In this document: one piece after another, positions 1-5,895 of the stretch | Layout: each line of letters begins with the position of its first letter | Position numbering within the stretch: the stretch's first letter is position 1 | Source of the DNA: Desulfuromonadaceae bacterium | GTDB taxonomy: Bacteria > Desulfobacterota > Desulfuromonadia > Desulfuromonadales > Geopsychrobacteraceae | Direction of reading: 5' to 3' | Length of the DNA stretch: 6,339 nt | Assembly (NCBI GenBank): GCA_030639985.1 | Contig: DAOWKG010000114.1 | Location: 1 to 6,339, forward strand | Program-made: the position numbers and the translations under genes | Notes under the pieces: generated by a model | Databases searched by the model: none | Seen by the model: only the letters and a program-made list of their open reading frames with translations | Told to the model about the DNA's origin: nothing

Positions 1-705
1 AGTTGCCGATTTTGCTCCTCGCAACGGAACTGCCGCCCCACCCTCAAGAATTTGCATCACTATTAAAGCGGTATCTTCAGCCTTGGAAAATTGGAGGGGG
101 ACAATTTCCATTTTGTCGTTTGCCCAAGAATTATCAAGGGCGGTCAAAATTTTAAATAAACGCCTAATGTTTGCAGCGCTATCGGTGATAACTACGGTAT
201 TGGTAGGAACATGAGCGACGACGTAGCTGGTTTTGGGGGTTAATGGACGTAAAATCGTATCAACAACAACCTTGGCATCCAGATTTTTTAATTCAATAAT
301 GCGGGTAATGAATTGCTCTCCAAGATTTCTACCGTCACTAAGGGGGAGGTTTTCTTCCTTGGCCTGCCTGATTGAGACAATCTTATTCACTTTTCCTGAC
401 GGGATAATGGTATAGCCTTTTATCCGCAAAACCGTGCTGAACAGGCGATAAGCATCGTCAACCGAGACCGGCTTAGGCGAAATAATGCTAACCTTGCCCC
501 GCACCGATTCATCATAAACAAAATTTTTACCGGTCAACTCACTGATGGTTCCGATCATGTCAACCAATTCGACATTTTGAAAATCGAGGGTAACCTCAAG
601 ACCACTTGGTAATTTTTCTTTGGGTGCCGCCATGGTGGTTGAAACTGACCAAAGCAACAGAAAACAGATCGGTAGCAAAATACTTATGCCGCGTCGAATA
701 ACCAC
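1..705 (-). CDS. gspD: Type II secretion system secretin GspD, N-terminal part (runs off the window)
   Basis: Outer-membrane secretin of the type II secretion system. Its periplasmic N domains receive substrate and contact GspC before the C-terminal channel domain. Only the first 235 codons are present; the reading frame is open to base 1. The start is GTG at 705-703, preceded by AGGAG at a 6-nt spacing, overlapping the gspC stop. The first 25 or so residues form a signal peptide: VIRR, then a hydrophobic stretch ISILLPICFLLLW, with likely cleavage near TTMA/APK. Next comes an N0 domain (LEVTLDFQNVELVDMIGTIS, then GKNFVYDESVRGKVSI and a GYTIIPSGKVNKIV strand). An N1 domain follows (FITRIIELKNLDAKVVVDTI ... 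TNTVVITDSAANIRRLFKIL), then the start of N2 (MEIVPLQFSKAEDTALIVMQ). The order signal-N0-N1-N2 and the adjacent gspC identify it as GspD rather than PilQ. The channel region lies outside the window, so integrity cannot be judged. Confidence 0.93.
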   Translation of the reverse strand, partial: MVIRRGISILLPICFLLLWSVSTTMAAPKEKLPSGLEVTLDFQNVELVDMIGTISELTGKNFVYDESVRGKVSIISPKPVSVDDAYRLFSTVLRIKGYTIIPSGKVNKIVSIRQAKEENLPLSDGRNLGEQFITRIIELKNLDAKVVVDTILRPLTPKTSYVVAHVPTNTVVITDSAANIRRLFKILTALDNSWANDKMEIVPLQFSKAEDTALIVMQILEGGAAVPLRGAKSAT

Positions 706-714
706 GATCAACTC

Positions 715-1605
715 CTATTCAAAGCTATATTCAAAAGTTTTCGGTTGCCCATTCCGCACCAACCCGAGGGAGAGATTGTTCGCTTCACGAACTTGTTGAA
801 AAACCTGCAACGCCTTTTCCGGGCTGTTCAATTCAACCTGATTGATCCTGACAACCAAATCTCCAACCTGCAAGCCAATTTGTTGCAGCAATGAGCCCGC
901 TTTAAGCTCCACCACTTTAAACCCGACAGTTTGGCCGTTATCAATTTGTGGCACCATCCGTGCGCTCTGCAATAATGAATTTAAATTGGCACGAGCATTG
1001 GCAACAACCGCTTTCGATATTTGCCAACTGTTTTCATCGGTTGCCACGATGCCACCCTTAGCAGCTGCTTTGCTACCGGGGCTAATTAATTGTGCGCTGG
1101 CGCTTTTACGTTGTTTCAGCGGTAATTCCCGACGGGAGCCGTGATCCATAATGACTACCATTTGACGACCAATTTCACTGACAATAACTTGTGGGGACAA
1201 TTCTTCGTGTAACTGAAAAACTTTCACCTTAGCTCCCGATTTAATCACTGCCAGCGATTCTTCTCCGGCAACCACTGTTCCTATCAGCACCAAGTCTCCG
1301 GCGACTTTTGCCGGACTGGCAACCGCAGTAGTTGTGATTGCTTGCGAAGAAAGATCGAGTAGCGCCATCTCCCCACCGGCAGAATCAAACAAGTTACGAT
1401 CCAGAATAACCTGAAAATCACTCTCTTGCAGTTGCCGTACCGATGCCTGCCTCGGCACGGGATCGGCGGGCAAAATCGTTTCACCTCCAAGCGATAAATC
1501 GATCACCCGCACCGCCAGCATACCGGCAGTTATCCCACCGATAATGGACAAACCCAGCAGCAAATAATTCAATAGTTTTTGGAGGTCAATTTGCACGGCA
1601 GCCAA
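715..1605 (-). CDS. gspC: Type II secretion system inner-membrane protein GspC, PDZ type
   Basis: Bitopic inner-membrane component that links the inner-membrane platform to secretin GspD through its homology region (HR). The 296-residue product has a short cytoplasmic N-terminus and one membrane helix at about 11-33 (LLNYLLLGLSIIGGITAGML). A linker leads to the HR domain at about 63-163, with the hallmark DRNLFD at 69-74 and LIGTVVAGEESLAVIKSG at 107-124. A C-terminal PDZ domain at about 194-294 includes GSLLQQIGLQVGDLVVRINQ (237-256). A PDZ rather than coiled-coil C-terminus is one of the two known GspC types. The gene is first in an operon with gspD, 9 bp downstream. The start is uncertain. 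TTG at 1605-1603 gives the full product, and GTG at 1596-1594 is an alternative. Neither has a good ribosome-binding site, no ATG occurs in frame, and a TAA at 1644-1642 limits extension. Confidence 0.93.
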   Translation of the reverse strand: MAAVQIDLQKLLNYLLLGLSIIGGITAGMLAVRVIDLSLGGETILPADPVPRQASVRQLQESDFQVILDRNLFDSAGGEMALLDLSSQAITTTAVASPAKVAGDLVLIGTVVAGEESLAVIKSGAKVKVFQLHEELSPQVIVSEIGRQMVVIMDHGSRRELPLKQRKSASAQLISPGSKAAAKGGIVATDENSWQISKAVVANARANLNSLLQSARMVPQIDNGQTVGFKVVELKAGSLLQQIGLQVGDLVVRINQVELNSPEKALQVFQQVREANNLSLGLVRNGQPKTFEYSFE

Positions 1606-1666
1606 ACCAAAACGATAAAAAAAAGGTCGAGAAACTCCAGCTTAATAAGTGTCGATAGAAACTATA

Positions 1667-1672
1667 ATTATA
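1667..1672 (-). promoter_or_regulatory. Candidate -10 element for the gspC-gspD operon
   Basis: On the minus strand TATAAT lies about 62 bases upstream of the gspC TTG start, within very AT-rich DNA that includes a nine-T run at 1695-1703. No good -35 hexamer sits 16-18 bp upstream; the nearest is TTGATT with too short a spacing. The hexamer is part of the 10-bp palindrome TATAATTATA (1663-1672), so it reads as TATAAT on both strands. This is a weak candidate only. Confidence 0.3.
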
Positions 1673-1716
1673 CACAATTCAATCAAATTTATTGTTTTTT
1701 TTTATTATTAAACAAA

Positions 1717-1730
1717 TTGGTTGAGATCAA
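1717..1730. promoter_or_regulatory. FNR/CRP-like palindrome in the divergent gspC/oxidoreductase region
   Basis: The bases TTGGT-TGAG-ATCAA match the FNR consensus TTGAT-N4-ATCAA at nine of ten half-site positions; the mismatch is G for A in the left half. The centre is at 1723.5. That is about 44 bp upstream of the start site inferred for the plus-strand promoter, and about 63 bp upstream of the one inferred for gspC. These are near the classic class II and class I activator positions. Which CRP/FNR-family protein would bind is not knowable from this window. Confidence 0.4.
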
Positions 1731-1732
1731 GT

Positions 1733-1761
1733 TTGAATCTGTCGCCATTTCCGACTATAAT
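1733..1761 (+). promoter_or_regulatory. Sigma70-type promoter for the quinone oxidoreductase gene
   Basis: A -35 hexamer TTGAAT (1733-1738) is separated by exactly 17 bp from a perfect -10 hexamer TATAAT (1756-1761). The expected transcription start is near 1768, giving a 5' leader of about 39 nt before the ATG at 1807. The ribosome-binding site AAAGGAG (1794-1800) sits 6 nt before that ATG. The FNR/CRP-like palindrome ends 2 bp before the -35 element. Confidence 0.7.
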
Positions 1762-1806
1762 CGCCGCACAATCTGAAACTATTAAATCGAATCAAAGGAG
1801 ATAAGT

Positions 1807-2796
1807 ATGAAAGCAGTCCTGATAGAAGAATTTGGTGCCCCTGAAGTTATGCAGGTTGGTGAAATTGACAAACCGCAACCAAAAGCAGATGAAGTTCTAA
1901 TTAAGGTTGTGGCCACCAGCATTAACCGTCCCGATCTAGTACAACGAGTAGGCAACTATCCACCGCCAGCAGGTGATTCAGAGATTCTCGGCCTCGAGGT
2001 CGCTGGAACCGTTGCTGAGATTGGTAAAGACGTCACCACTTGGAAAGTTGGCGATCGAGTTATGGCACTGGTTGGTGGTGGCGGTTATGCCGAGTATGCT
2101 GTTGCCTACGGTATCCACCTGATGCCAATACCAGACAATATGAGTTTTGAAGAGGCCGCATGCGTAAACGAAAGCTATATCACTGCATTCCTCAATGTTT
2201 TCATGATCGGTGGACTACAAGACGGCCAGACCGCTATCATTCATGGCGGCGGTGGCGGCGTTAATACCGCAGCGATTCAATTGGCAAAAGCACTGACCCC
2301 GAATGCCAAACTGATTATCACTGCCAATCCAAGTAAAATGGAACGGGTCAAAGAGCTGGGGGTCGATCTGGTTATCGATTATACCGAAACTCCAGACTTT
2401 ACCGGCGTAATCAAAGAATTTACCGGCAAAAAAGGGGTTGATCTGATTCTCGATCATGTCGGGGCTAAATATCTGAAACCAAACATGTATTCTCTTGGCT
2501 ACAAAGGGAAACTGGTCATCATTGGCATTATCAGCGGCATTAAAGCGGAGCTGAACCTGGCATTGATGATGGTGAAACGGCAGCAGATTATTGGCTCGGT
2601 TCTGCGGAGCCGCCCGGTTGCCGAAAAAGGCGACATCATCGCCGAATTCACCCGTCGTGCCCTGCCCAAGTTTGCCGACCGCACCATTGTGCCGATTATC
2701 GAAAAGGTGTTCCCAATGGCAGAGGTGGTTGCGGCTCACAAGATGATGGAAGAAGACCAGCACTTCGGCAAGATCGTCATGAAAATTGCTGAATAA
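1807..2796 (+). CDS. Zinc-free NAD(P)H quinone oxidoreductase, MDR superfamily, PIG3-like
   Basis: Predicted cytosolic enzyme that reduces quinones or similar enones with NAD(P)H. At 329 residues it has the usual length of the family. The N-terminal GroES-like domain carries TSINRPDLVQRVGNYPPPAG (37-56) and ILGLEVAGTVAEIG (60-73), which are hallmarks of the PIG3/QOR branch, and it lacks the cysteines of zinc-binding relatives. The nucleotide-binding domain begins near 140 with IIHGGGGGVNTAAIQLA (144-160). In relatives I recall, the loop reads roughly GASGVG, so N153 stands where the last glycine is expected, which is unusual. A further dinucleotide-fold segment VDLILDHVGA lies at 211-220. The start is secure: AAAGGAG lies 6 nt upstream of ATG behind a strong promoter. 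The gene appears monocistronic because a terminator follows 28 bp after the stop. The true substrate is not determinable; a crotonyl-CoA-reductase-like or other MDR activity is possible. Confidence 0.88.
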   Translation: MKAVLIEEFGAPEVMQVGEIDKPQPKADEVLIKVVATSINRPDLVQRVGNYPPPAGDSEILGLEVAGTVAEIGKDVTTWKVGDRVMALVGGGGYAEYAVAYGIHLMPIPDNMSFEEAACVNESYITAFLNVFMIGGLQDGQTAIIHGGGGGVNTAAIQLAKALTPNAKLIITANPSKMERVKELGVDLVIDYTETPDFTGVIKEFTGKKGVDLILDHVGAKYLKPNMYSLGYKGKLVIIGIISGIKAELNLALMMVKRQQIIGSVLRSRPVAEKGDIIAEFTRRALPKFADRTIVPIIEKVFPMAEVVAAHKMMEEDQHFGKIVMKIAE

Positions 2797-2805
2797 AATT
2801 CAGCA
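2787..2805 (+). repeat. Small perfect hairpin with the oxidoreductase stop codon in its loop
   Basis: TGCTGAA (2787-2793) and TTCAGCA (2799-2805) are perfect inverted repeats around the loop TAAAA, which begins with the TAA stop codon. The stem is 7 bp. It is not followed by a T-run, so it is not itself a terminator. It lies 20 bp before the main terminator stem and may protect the mRNA end, or it may be chance. Confidence 0.4.
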
Positions 2806-2824
2806 GCTAATAATGTAATAGGTT

Positions 2825-2862
2825 GAAAACGCCCCCGGGAATACCTGGCGGGCGTTTTCTGT
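2825..2862 (+). terminator. Rho-independent terminator after the oxidoreductase gene
   Basis: GAAAACGCCC (2825-2834) pairs perfectly over 10 bp with GGGCGTTTTC (2850-2859). The loop is 15 nt, and the stem is followed by a T-rich tract (TGTTATTATTT). The A-run on the left and T-run on the right flank a GC-rich core, so a bidirectional effect is possible. It separates the oxidoreductase from the downstream kinase gene. Confidence 0.75.
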
Positions 2863-2925
2863 TATTATTTATACTTGGCTATTGCCTATTGCAAATCTAT
2901 TGGACAATTTGCGCGAAAGCCCGCC

Positions 2926-3450
2926 ATGAAAAAAAGTAATATTATTTTAATCGGCATGCCCGGTGCGGGGAAAAGTACCGTCGGGGTAATTCTGGCTAAA
3001 CGGATCGGTTTCCATTTTATCGACACCGATCTCCTTATCCAGTCACAGGAAAAATGCCGACTGCAACAAATAATTGACACCCAGGGGCTGGCGCATTTCC
3101 AAAAGATTGAGGAGCAGGTACTACTCGATCTCAACACAAGGCATAGTGTGATTGCTACCGGCGGATCGGTAGTTTACAGCAAAGAGGGACTCGAAGGACT
3201 CGGCAAAAGTGGCTACAGAATCTATATTCAGGTGCCACTGCACACTTTGCAGCAAAGAATCGCTGATATGGGGCAACGTGGACTGGTAATGGGAAAGGGT
3301 GAAACCTTTGCACAACTCTACCAGAACCGCACTCCACTTTACGAAGAATTTTCCGATTTGACCATTTTCAGCGATGCCATTAATGCCGAGCAGGTTGCCG
3401 CGACCATCGAAACCGAGATTTACCGCCGCTGGCCTGAGCTATCATCATAA
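2926..3450 (+). CDS. Shikimate-kinase-like P-loop kinase, atypical substrate site
   Basis: Small P-loop kinase of the shikimate kinase (AroK) family, 174 residues from the ATG at 2926. A TTG at 2875 would add 17 residues before the normal N-terminus (MKKSNIILIG) and is unlikely. Visible motifs are Walker A GMPGAGKS (10-17), the FIDTD strand (31-35) with its aspartates, ATGGSVV (77-83), a lid region with R118, and NRTPLYEEF (134-142), the conserved Arg-x-Pro-x-Tyr near the end. Two expected features differ. The usual GGG is GGS (79-81), and the GFRxxE motif whose arginine binds the shikimate carboxylate reads HFQKIE (57-62), with Gln at 59. I recall a similar GGSVVY/RG...GxT subfamily in anaerobes annotated as shikimate kinase. 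Phosphorylation of a small hydroxyl substrate is likely, but shikimate itself is doubtful. The RBS is weak. The next gene starts 90 bp downstream on the same strand. Confidence 0.85.
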   Translation: MKKSNIILIGMPGAGKSTVGVILAKRIGFHFIDTDLLIQSQEKCRLQQIIDTQGLAHFQKIEEQVLLDLNTRHSVIATGGSVVYSKEGLEGLGKSGYRIYIQVPLHTLQQRIADMGQRGLVMGKGETFAQLYQNRTPLYEEFSDLTIFSDAINAEQVAATIETEIYRRWPELSS

Positions 3451-3540
3451 AGGAGACAACCTCACAATTGGTTATATGGGTTTGCTTGTAACGGCAAAAA
3501 TGGTAACAATGGGAAAACATATCTTCAAGGGGAAGTGCCC

Positions 3541-3984
3541 ATGAGTCCAGAGGAACTAGATGATTTATTGCTGAAAGGGATAGAGGCAGCCGAAAAAGGC
3601 TACATCCATTCGGCTCAGGTTTTTCTCGGGCAGGTAGCTGAACATCGCAAATCACCGGAACTACACAGCTATCTCGCTTATTGCTTGGCCAAAGGACAGG
3701 GGCGTAATCATTCTGCAGCAAAGACCTGCCTTGAATCGATCAAACGTGAGCCTAACAATTCACTCCATTACCTGCTGCTTGGCAGGATCCTGTTGTTGTC
3801 CGGAAGTAAAGGTAAAGCGATTGATACTTTCCGCCGCGGCCTTAGAATCGAAGCAAATCAGTTAATTGTTAATGAATTAAGGGATCTTGGGGTTCGCAAA
3901 CCAGCAATCATGAAAAGCCTGAAAAGAAACCATCCAATCAATCGACTATTAGGGAAGACCTTTGATTTTCTCCACATTAGATAA
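3541..3984 (+). CDS. Small tetratricopeptide-repeat protein of unknown function
   Basis: A 147-residue soluble protein with no signal peptide or membrane helix. The chosen start is ATG at 3541, with AGGGG (3528-3532) 8 nt upstream. A GTG at 3535 in the same frame lies too close to that site. Helical repeats are visible. The clearest TPR unit is at about 73-106 (NNSLHYLLLGRILLLSGSKG then KAIDTFRRGLRIEAN), with the LG, G, AI-F and GL positions of the TPR consensus. A weaker one lies at 39-72 and a helical pair at 5-37. The tail (LGVRKPAIMKSLKRNHPINR, then LLGK) is basic and resembles the C-terminus of small TPR proteins I associate with Geobacter relatives. It probably acts as a protein-binding scaffold; the partner is unknown. 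It is likely co-transcribed with the kinase gene 90 bp upstream, because no terminator is visible between them. Confidence 0.8.
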   Translation: MSPEELDDLLLKGIEAAEKGYIHSAQVFLGQVAEHRKSPELHSYLAYCLAKGQGRNHSAAKTCLESIKREPNNSLHYLLLGRILLLSGSKGKAIDTFRRGLRIEANQLIVNELRDLGVRKPAIMKSLKRNHPINRLLGKTFDFLHIR

Positions 3985-4025
3985 TTGATAAATTTCCGCT
4001 ATGATGCGTTAAGGCCAACGACCTC

Positions 4026-4472
4026 CTAGCCATGACGGGCGAGAAAACGATCCAACTCATTGGCAAACTTTTGTTTATCCTTGGCACTGTAAGAGGCAGG
4101 CCCTCCCGTTTCGATACCGTTGCTGCGTAAATCATCCATAAAATTTCGTACCGATAACCGCTCCCGAATATTATCTTCACTAAAAAAAACACCCCGTGGA
4201 TCTAACGCCTGAGCACCACAGCTTATTGTCTCTGCCGCCAATGGAATGTCTGCGGTAATTACCAGGTCACCAGCTTCCAACAATCTGACTATTTCCTGAT
4301 CAGCCACATCGGCCCCGGCTGCAACCTGAATCGAACGGATCCATTTGGACGCTGGATAACCAAGCGATCGGTTTGCAACCAAAGTCAAGATTATCTGTCT
4401 ACGTTCTGCCACCCGATACAGCAATTCCTTGATCGGCTTCGGGCAGGCATCGGCATCAATCCAAATTTTCAT
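4026..4472 (-). CDS. YaiI/YqxD (UPF0178, DUF188) family protein
   Basis: A 148-residue cytosolic protein matching the UPF0178 family along its whole length; E. coli YaiI and B. subtilis YqxD are members. The biochemical role of the family is not established; the fold is PIN/nuclease-like. Family signatures are [20 protein letters not shown] (1-20) with the acidic DAD at 6-8, LVANRSL (31-37), [12 protein letters not shown] (51-62), [13 protein letters not shown] (67-79) and the late GGP segment (123-125). Aspartates in the first and fourth segments would form the metal site if it is a nuclease. The start ATG at 4472-4470 has AGGAG about 6 nt upstream. The gene converges with the TPR gene, 41 bp apart. 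An ISL3 element begins 22 bp upstream of the start codon, so the native promoter has been cut away and no convincing outward promoter is seen in the IS end. Expression may be reduced or altered. Confidence 0.92.
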   Translation of the reverse strand: MKIWIDADACPKPIKELLYRVAERRQIILTLVANRSLGYPASKWIRSIQVAAGADVADQEIVRLLEAGDLVITADIPLAAETISCGAQALDPRGVFFSEDNIRERLSVRNFMDDLRSNGIETGGPASYSAKDKQKFANELDRFLARHG

Positions 4473-4494
4473 TTATCACTCCTGGAAAAATAGT

Positions 4495-4522
4495 GGCTCT
4501 CTTCCGTTTCGTGTGGGTAAAA
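4495..4522 (+). repeat. Left terminal inverted repeat of the ISL3 element
   Basis: It starts GGCTCT and ends TCGTGTGGGTAAAA. It matches the reverse complement of 5868-5895 at 23 of 28 positions. The five mismatches all lie between positions 7 and 14, leaving a perfect outer 6 bp and a perfect inner 14 bp. Confidence 0.92.
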
Positions 4523-4531
4523 TCTGAAGAG

Positions 4532-4560
4532 TTTACTCAGCCTCAACCACAAGATATAGT
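4532..4560 (+). promoter_or_regulatory. Promoter of the ISL3 transposase gene
   Basis: TTTACT (4532-4537), a 17-bp spacer and TATAGT (4555-4560) form a plausible sigma70 promoter just inside the left repeat. The spacer contains the subterminal repeat CTCAACCAC (4542-4550), so transposase binding there could repress its own gene; this last point is inference. Confidence 0.6.
4542..4557. repeat. Left subterminal repeats of the ISL3 element
   Basis: CTCAACCAC (4542-4550) recurs inverted as GTGGTTGAG at 5830-5838. The overlapping ACCACAAGATAT (4546-4557) recurs in direct orientation at 5817-5828. These copies lie about 50-60 bp inside each end and are candidate accessory transposase sites. Confidence 0.5.
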
Positions 4561-4592
4561 ATCTCCCACATTTTCTTAAGGGAGGTTGTTCT

Positions 4593-5837
4593 TTGAATTC
4601 TGAATCACTTTTTACCGTTGCTCTTGGCCTTAACGATCCATGGCATGTGCTCGATATTCAGTTTGATCCCGACAAAGGTCAGATAGATTTTGCCGTTGGT
4701 TTTCATTCCGGGGCAAAGTTTTCCTGCCCTCATTGTGAAGCCGTACAGCAAGGAGTTCACGATACCCGCAAACGAACGTGGCGGCATTTGAATTTCTTCC
4801 AGTATCAAGCTTTCATTCATGCCGATCTGCCCAGGGTTCGCTGTTCTGAATGCGGCAAGACAACCCAGGTTAAACCGCCATGGTCACGCCCCGGCAGTGG
4901 ATTCAGCCTGTTGATGGAAGCACTGCTGGTTGTCTTGGCCAAGCAGATGCCAGTTCGTTCTATTGCCCAATTGCTGGGTCTCAGTGACGGTCAAATTTGG
5001 CGTATTCTTGACCACTATGTTGATGCTGCTCGGGCACAGGAAGATTTTTCCTCAGTGCAATCTGTCGGTCTAGATGAAACTGCATCCCGTCGCGGTCATA
5101 ACTATATCAGTCTGTTTCATGATTTGGATCAACGCCGTCTTCTGTTTGCCTGTGAAGGTCGTGACAAATCGGTGGTTGCTCAATTCGTCAAAGACCTTGA
5201 AGCTCATAATGGACAGGCTGAAAACATCGAATCAATCTGCATCGACATGTCAAAAAGCTACGTTGCCGGTGTCAGTGAGTTTCTACCAGAAGCAGAGATC
5301 ACCTTTGATCCATTTCATGTGATGGCTATCATCAATAAAGCCGTGGATCAGGTTCGCCGTCAAGAAGCTAAAACTGAGCCATTACTCAAGAAAACCCGCT
5401 ACGTTTGGCTGAAAAACAAAGAGAACCAAACCCAAAAGCAGCAAGAGCTCTTCAATAGTTTACCGAAGAGCCGCTTAAAAACAGCACGAGCATGGAGAAT
5501 AAAAACCCTGCTCCAAGAGATTTATCAACAATGTCAAACCGTGACCGGTGCCGAGCAAGCACTGACCAAATGGTACAGTTGGGCGATCCGTTGTCGTCTT
5601 GAACCAATGAAGGAAGCGGCGAAAACAATACGACGTCACTGGAACGGCATCCTCTCATGGTTTGACGGTCATCTGAATAACGGTGGAGTTGAAGGAGCAA
5701 ACTCTCTCATTCAAGCTGCCAAGGCCAGAGCCAAAGGTTATGGAACTGCTCGTCATCTTATCACCATCTCGTATCTGGTTATTGGCAAGCTCACGCATCT
5801 TCCTGTGTCGCCATTCACCACAAGATATGGTGGTTGA
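4593..5837 (+). CDS. tnp: ISL3-family DDE transposase
   Basis: Catalyses cut-and-paste or copying transposition of the surrounding element. The 414-residue product is of normal family length. The N-terminal zinc finger has CPHC (45-48) and CSEC (84-87), four cysteines of the zf-ISL3 type. A helix-turn-helix follows at about 119-145 (MPVRSIAQLLGLSDGQIWRI). The DDE catalytic domain has D161 in VGLDETASRRG, D218 in ICIDMSKSY and E367 in NNGGVEGANSLIQ, and the typical FDPFHVM (238-244) is present. All three acidic residues are intact and there is no frameshift, so it should be active. Translation starts at TTG 4593, supported by AAGGGAGG (4578-4585) at a 7-nt spacing; no ATG fits as well. The stop at 5835-5837 lies inside the right subterminal repeat, 58 bp before the element end. 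Confidence 0.95.
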   Translation: MNSESLFTVALGLNDPWHVLDIQFDPDKGQIDFAVGFHSGAKFSCPHCEAVQQGVHDTRKRTWRHLNFFQYQAFIHADLPRVRCSECGKTTQVKPPWSRPGSGFSLLMEALLVVLAKQMPVRSIAQLLGLSDGQIWRILDHYVDAARAQEDFSSVQSVGLDETASRRGHNYISLFHDLDQRRLLFACEGRDKSVVAQFVKDLEAHNGQAENIESICIDMSKSYVAGVSEFLPEAEITFDPFHVMAIINKAVDQVRRQEAKTEPLLKKTRYVWLKNKENQTQKQQELFNSLPKSRLKTARAWRIKTLLQEIYQQCQTVTGAEQALTKWYSWAIRCRLEPMKEAAKTIRRHWNGILSWFDGHLNNGGVEGANSLIQAAKARAKGYGTARHLITISYLVIGKLTHLPVSPFTTRYGG

Positions 5838-5838
5838 G
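5817..5838. repeat. Right subterminal repeats of the ISL3 element
   Basis: ACCACAAGATAT (5817-5828) is a direct copy of 4546-4557, and GTGGTTGAG (5830-5838) is an inverted copy of 4542-4550. ACCAC (5817-5821) with GTGGT (5830-5834) can also form a short stem. The block overlaps the last codons and stop of the transposase gene. Confidence 0.5.
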
Positions 5839-5867
5839 CTATGGCTTGGAATGAAAAAATGAACTAC

Positions 5868-5895
5868 TTTTACCCACACGATCTGAAACAGAGCC
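5868..5895 (-). repeat. Right terminal inverted repeat of the ISL3 element
   Basis: Read on the minus strand it begins GGCTCT and ends TCGTGTGGGTAAAA, matching the left repeat at 23 of 28 positions. Its outer end at 5895 directly joins the truncated IS5-type transposase. Confidence 0.92.

Larger units (their letters stand above)
4495..5895 (+). mobile_element. Complete ISL3-family insertion sequence, 1401 bp
   Basis: The element is bounded by 28-bp terminal inverted repeats beginning GGCTCT and carries one intact transposase gene. The length is typical of ISL3 elements (about 1.2-1.5 kb). ISL3 elements normally make 8-bp AT-rich target duplications. Here the left flank is AAAATAGT (4487-4494) and the right flank is GAAAAAAC (5896-5903). 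Both are AT-rich but they are not identical, so this copy no longer sits between its original target repeats. To the right it abuts a truncated IS5-type transposase; to the left it abuts the yaiI leader. Confidence 0.93.

Noticed and set aside
842..1144. 100-residue plus-strand frame inside gspC
   Set aside because: It is antisense to the PDZ and linker region of gspC, with a low-complexity composition and no start signals.
2215..2763. Long 182-residue open frame on the minus strand
   Set aside because: It lies wholly antisense inside the well-supported oxidoreductase gene, has no recognisable domain and no promoter or ribosome-binding site of its own.
2875..2925. Upstream TTG start for the shikimate-kinase-like gene
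   Set aside because: It adds 17 residues not seen in the family, and the ATG at 2926 places the P-loop at the normal distance from the N-terminus.
3535..3540. GTG start for the TPR gene
   Set aside because: It lies only 2 nt from the AGGGG ribosome-binding site, whereas the ATG at 3541 has proper spacing.
3380..3721. 113-residue minus-strand frame across the kinase and TPR gene ends
   Set aside because: It is antisense to two coding sequences, has no family resemblance and is best explained as a shadow frame.
5655..5895. C-terminal extension of the truncated IS5-type transposase into the ISL3 element
   Set aside because: This part is antisense to the ISL3 transposase and is an accidental read-through of the junction, not a real domain.
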